From the NCBI GenBank assembly GCA_020024765.1, contig JAHHTG010000014.1, positions 1 to 17,577 of the forward strand: DNA of 17,577 nucleotides. The letters are read 5' to 3'. Below the pieces are notes generated by a model. The model was not told the origin of the DNA, did no database searches, and saw nothing but the letters and a program-made list of their open reading frames with translations. The stretch comes from Thomasclavelia sp. (GTDB lineage Bacteria > Bacillota_I > Bacilli_A > Erysipelotrichales > Erysipelotrichaceae). A program made the position numbers and the translations under genes. Below, one piece after another: positions 15,341 to 17,577 of this stretch. Position 1 is the first letter of the stretch; each line of letters starts with the position of its first letter.

Positions 15341-15369
15341 ATAAAAAAGGCTGAATTGAATTCAGCCTT
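15341..15369 (-). terminator. Intrinsic terminator of the MATE gene
   Basis: On the minus strand, AAGGCTGAA, loop TTCAA, TTCAGCCTT is at least a 9-bp stem, followed by TTTTTT. It ends the minus-strand exporter gene 12 bases past its stop. Confidence 0.9.
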
Positions 15370-15381
15370 AAATGAACCATA

Positions 15382-16722
15382 TCAACGAATATTGTAATTG
15401 CCTTGTTTGGCGATGTGATAGAAGTAAAGTGATAAAACAGCTCCGATAATCCAACCAAATGGCCATGCGGTCCAAATACCATTTAAACCTAAATTCAATA
15501 GACTTGAGAATCCCCAAGCTAAAGCCACACGTACAAATAAATCAACAAGAGTTGCTACCATAAATAATTTCATACAATTAATTCCTCGTAAGATACCATC
15601 AGAAATTAATTTGAAAGCGACGATGAAATAGAATGGCGAAACAATTTTTAAGAATGTCACACCAATTTGAATAGCTTCTTCATTACCATCAGTTATGAAT
15701 AATTCAATTAATGTTCGTCCGCCAAAGAAGTAAATGTCACCAAAGATTAAGGCAATAACACAAGCCATTTTGATACCAGCAATTAAGCCTTCATGAATTC
15801 GTTCACTCTTGCGTGCACCTGCGTTTTGGGCGGCATAATTTGACATACCATTGCCAAGTGCAGTAATTGAAGTGATTGTCATATTATTTAACTTAATTGC
15901 AGCACTATATCCGCCAGTTGCAGCAAATCCGAAAGAGTTAATCATTGCTTGAATAGCGATGTTACCAACAGAGATAAAAGTTTGTTGAAGGATGCTTGGA
16001 ACAGCAATATGAGCGAGTTCTTTTGCACTATCCATTGAAAATAATTCCGCTTTCTCTTCAATGTGTAATTTTTTGATTCGGTGTGCAATAACAATCATCG
16101 AAAGGATACTTGCAATACTTTGACATAAGAATGTCGCATAAGCAACACCTTCAATGCCCATTCCGAATCGTTTTACAAATAAAATATCAACAAAAATGTT
16201 TCCGATTGATGAGCACGCAAGGAAGATGAAAGGCGTTTTCGAATCACCTAGAGCACTAAAAATTCCCGTTGCGACATTGTATATTAACAAGAAAATAAAA
16301 CCTGCTAAATAAATTTGTAGATATGTAAGCGAATCCGCAAATATTTCAATATCAGTTTGAATCAGTTCTAGCAGCCAAGTGGCTCCGAATAAGCCACATA
16401 CAGTTAAAATTACACCAATAATTAAAGAAATAATAATTGAAGTTGTAATCGTTGTCTTAACTTTCTTATAGTTCTTTGAACCAAAGTGTCTTGCTACAAC
16501 AACTGAAGTACCAATGTTACATCCAAATGCAAATGCGATGTAAATTAATGTGATTTCATACGAATTACCAACAGCTCCCAAGGCTCTGGTACCAATGTAG
16601 TGTCCGGCTACAAAGCTATCGGCGATGTTGTAAAGTTGTTGGAAAATGATACTACCAAATAATGGTAATGAATACCGCCAAATTACCGAGGACGGTTTCC
16701 CGACTGTCAAGTCTTTGTTCAT
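15382..16722 (-). CDS. MATE family multidrug/Na+ antiporter
   Basis: This 446-residue integral membrane protein has about twelve hydrophobic segments in two similar halves, the layout of MATE exporters that expel drugs or metabolites using Na+ or H+ gradients. Family features are PLFGSIIFQQLYNIADSFVAG in the first helix, LGAVGNSYEITL, VVVARHFGSKNYKKVK after helix 2, and SALGDSKTPF. In the second half these are echoed by PSILQQTFISVGNIAIQAMI and QNAGARKSERIHEG. The start at 16722 follows a strong AGGAGGAG on the minus strand. It is monocistronic, convergent with corC and divergent from rsmE. The substrate cannot be predicted from the sequence. Confidence 0.93.
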   Translation of the reverse strand: MNKDLTVGKPSSVIWRYSLPLFGSIIFQQLYNIADSFVAGHYIGTRALGAVGNSYEITLIYIAFAFGCNIGTSVVVARHFGSKNYKKVKTTITTSIIISLIIGVILTVCGLFGATWLLELIQTDIEIFADSLTYLQIYLAGFIFLLIYNVATGIFSALGDSKTPFIFLACSSIGNIFVDILFVKRFGMGIEGVAYATFLCQSIASILSMIVIAHRIKKLHIEEKAELFSMDSAKELAHIAVPSILQQTFISVGNIAIQAMINSFGFAATGGYSAAIKLNNMTITSITALGNGMSNYAAQNAGARKSERIHEGLIAGIKMACVIALIFGDIYFFGGRTLIELFITDGNEEAIQIGVTFLKIVSPFYFIVAFKLISDGILRGINCMKLFMVATLVDLFVRVALAWGFSSLLNLGLNGIWTAWPFGWIIGAVLSLYFYHIAKQGNYNIR

Positions 16723-16744
16723 AATCTCCTCCTAAACTTTTACT

Positions 16745-16771
16745 AGTATAGCACCATTTTGAAAATGTGAA
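16745..16771 (-). promoter_or_regulatory. Promoter of the MATE gene
   Basis: On the minus strand, TTCACA (16771-16766) and an extended -10 TGCTATACT (16753-16745) are 15 bases apart. A start near 16738 would give a short leader with the AGGAGGAG ribosome binding site. Confidence 0.6.
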
Positions 16772-16821
16772 CCCCAAAATTTTAATTAGTTTGAGTTTGA
16801 CAGGTGTAATACCCCGCATCG

Positions 16822-16830
16822 TGTTATAAT
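16822..16830 (+). promoter_or_regulatory. Extended -10 promoter of rsmE
   Basis: TGTTATAAT is a full-consensus extended -10 element ending 8 bases before the rsmE ATG at 16839. Transcription would start at about the start codon. There is no Shine-Dalgarno between, so the mRNA is probably leaderless or nearly so. Confidence 0.65.
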
Positions 16831-16838
16831 AATTCCGT

Positions 16839-17534
16839 ATGCAACAATATTTTATTAAAGAAGTACTCGAACTTGGCACTGAAATTAAATTAGATGAAAG
16901 TATACTTCATCATATCAAGGATGTTTTGAGGAAGAAAGATGGTTATACATTTAGACTTGTTGATGAAACCAATCGTTGTTTTTTAGCATCTTTATCCAAT
17001 GACAAAGCGCTTGTTAACGAAGAGATTCTTGAAGACCATGAATTAAGTGTTGATGTGACAATTGTTATGAGTTTAATTAAGAATGATAAATTTGATTTAA
17101 CTTTGCAAAAATTAACTGAACTTGGTGTTAAACGCATTATTCCATATAACGCTAAGCGTAGTGTAGTTAAAGTTAAAGATGAAGATAAGAAACTTGAACG
17201 TTATCGTAAAATTGTCCAAGAAGCCGCTGAACAATGTCATCGTGATCTTGTGCCAGAGATTCCAGCAATTATTGAAATGAAAGATATCGATCAATATAAG
17301 AGCCAATTTAACTATGTGGCTTATGAAAAAGAGAAAACACAACCATTGCCTTTTGGATTGGTTGATGAAAGCACAACAATCATCATAGGCCCAGAAGGTG
17401 GGTTTGAATTATCGGAAATTGAATTTTTCGAAGCCCATGGCTTTGAATGTAAAACCCTTGGTAAACGTATTTTGCGTGCTGAAACAGCAGCTATGTTTAT
17501 CATGAGTAATTTTGTAGGGGTAAATGAATTATGA
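16839..17534 (+). CDS. rsmE: 16S rRNA (uracil-1498-N3)-methyltransferase RsmE
   Basis: RsmE is a SPOUT-class, knotted methyltransferase that modifies U1498 of 16S rRNA with S-adenosylmethionine. The N-terminal PUA-like domain includes HHIKDVLRKKDG. The methyltransferase domain begins around residue 70 with VTIVMSLIKNDKFDLTLQKLTELGV. It holds the cofactor knot motifs IIIGPEGGF (GPEGGF at 184-189) and LGKRILRAETAA near the C-terminus. Length (231) is a little below the usual 240-250 but all motifs are present. Its TGA overlaps the next ATG (ATGA), the tight pairing with a MiaB-like gene seen in Bacillus (yqeU-yqeV). Confidence 0.95.
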   Translation: MQQYFIKEVLELGTEIKLDESILHHIKDVLRKKDGYTFRLVDETNRCFLASLSNDKALVNEEILEDHELSVDVTIVMSLIKNDKFDLTLQKLTELGVKRIIPYNAKRSVVKVKDEDKKLERYRKIVQEAAEQCHRDLVPEIPAIIEMKDIDQYKSQFNYVAYEKEKTQPLPFGLVDESTTIIIGPEGGFELSEIEFFEAHGFECKTLGKRILRAETAAMFIMSNFVGVNEL

Positions 17535-17577
17535 AGACATATGCAACATTAATTTTAGGTTGTAAGGTAAATAACTT
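17531..17577 (+). CDS. mtaB: tRNA-N6-threonylcarbamoyladenosine methylthiotransferase MtaB, N-terminal fragment (runs off window)
   Basis: Only the first 15 or so codons are in the window: MKTYATLILGCKVNN. The pattern LGCKVN near the N-terminus is the hallmark of MtaB, the radical-SAM enzyme that turns t6A37 into ms2t6A in tRNA. It carries the first cysteine of the UPF0004 cluster. The ATG overlaps the rsmE stop by four bases. Overlap with rsmE, as in Bacillus yqeU-yqeV, supports the call. The catalytic CxxxCxxC lies beyond the right edge. Confidence 0.8.
   Translation, partial: MKTYATLILGCKVNN

Noticed and set aside
15279..15482. Minus-strand open frame running past the MATE stop
   Set aside because: It overlaps the end of the MATE gene in another frame and continues through its terminator hairpin.
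16797..16802. Perfect TTGACA upstream of rsmE as a -35 box
   Set aside because: It is 22 bases from the TATAAT hexamer, too far for normal sigma contacts, and no -10 box lies at 17 bases from it.
1..17577. Mobile elements, CRISPR arrays, toxin-antitoxin or defence genes, tRNA or rRNA genes
   Set aside because: I looked on both strands and saw no transposase or integrase, no regular direct repeats and no tRNA-like cloverleaf; intergenic gaps are short and explained by promoters and terminators.
1..17577. Mycoplasma-type genetic code (TGA read as tryptophan)
   Set aside because: Tryptophans in all genes are TGG, and TGA ends rsmE exactly at the overlap with the next gene.

Overview
The window is an AT-rich, gene-dense stretch of a bacterial chromosome with Firmicutes (Bacilli) character. 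Evidence for this is the priA-rsmB-rlmN-prpC-prkC-rsgA-rpe gene string typical of Bacillus-type genomes, a PASTA-domain Ser/Thr kinase, GGAGG-type ribosome binding sites and T-tailed hairpin terminators. TAA, TAG and TGA all end genes and tryptophan is TGG, so the standard code is used. That argues against Mycoplasma-type Mollicutes. A lineage near Erysipelotrichales or a related uncultured Bacilli order fits, but this is inferred from gene order and composition only. The PASTA kinase and the FtsA/FtsZ pair suggest a walled cell.

Layout, left to right. (1) The 3' part of valS is followed closely by an alpha/beta-hydrolase-fold protein that lacks its nucleophile, ending in a hairpin. (2) A co-directional housekeeping block runs from 1900 to 10794: priA, rsmB, rlmN, a PP2C phosphatase, a PASTA kinase, rsgA, rpe and a YbaK-family deacylase. 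It closes with an intrinsic terminator. (3) rpmB (bL28) is on the minus strand, with terminators facing the block. (4) A divergent intergenic region holds the rpmB and ftsA promoters and two inverted repeats. It is followed by an ftsA-like gene and ftsZ, with a strong terminator. (5) A 22-codon small ORF with its own promoter and Shine-Dalgarno overlaps the start of a CorC/CNNM-type transporter gene. (6) A convergent MATE exporter gene lies on the minus strand. (7) rsmE follows, overlapping the first codons of a MiaB-like methylthiotransferase (mtaB) at the right edge. No stretch without a gene exceeds 300 bases; the longest, between rpmB and ftsA, is about 243 bases.

Functional themes. Ribosome and translation upkeep is covered by ValS, RsmB, RlmN, RsgA, bL28, YbaK, RsmE and MtaB. 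Cell-wall-linked signalling is covered by the phosphatase/kinase pair, whose overlap with rsgA matches the known link between PrkC-type kinases and this GTPase. Division is covered by FtsA-like and FtsZ, replication restart by PriA, and transport by CorC-type and MATE proteins.

I see no phage, insertion sequence, CRISPR, tRNA, rRNA or defence island, and no evident multi-gene novel system. The points most worth a second look are the FtsA with broken nucleotide-binding motifs, the hydrolase with glycine at the nucleophile position, the small ORF ahead of corC, and several genes whose extended -10 box lies just before the start codon with no Shine-Dalgarno, suggesting leaderless mRNAs.
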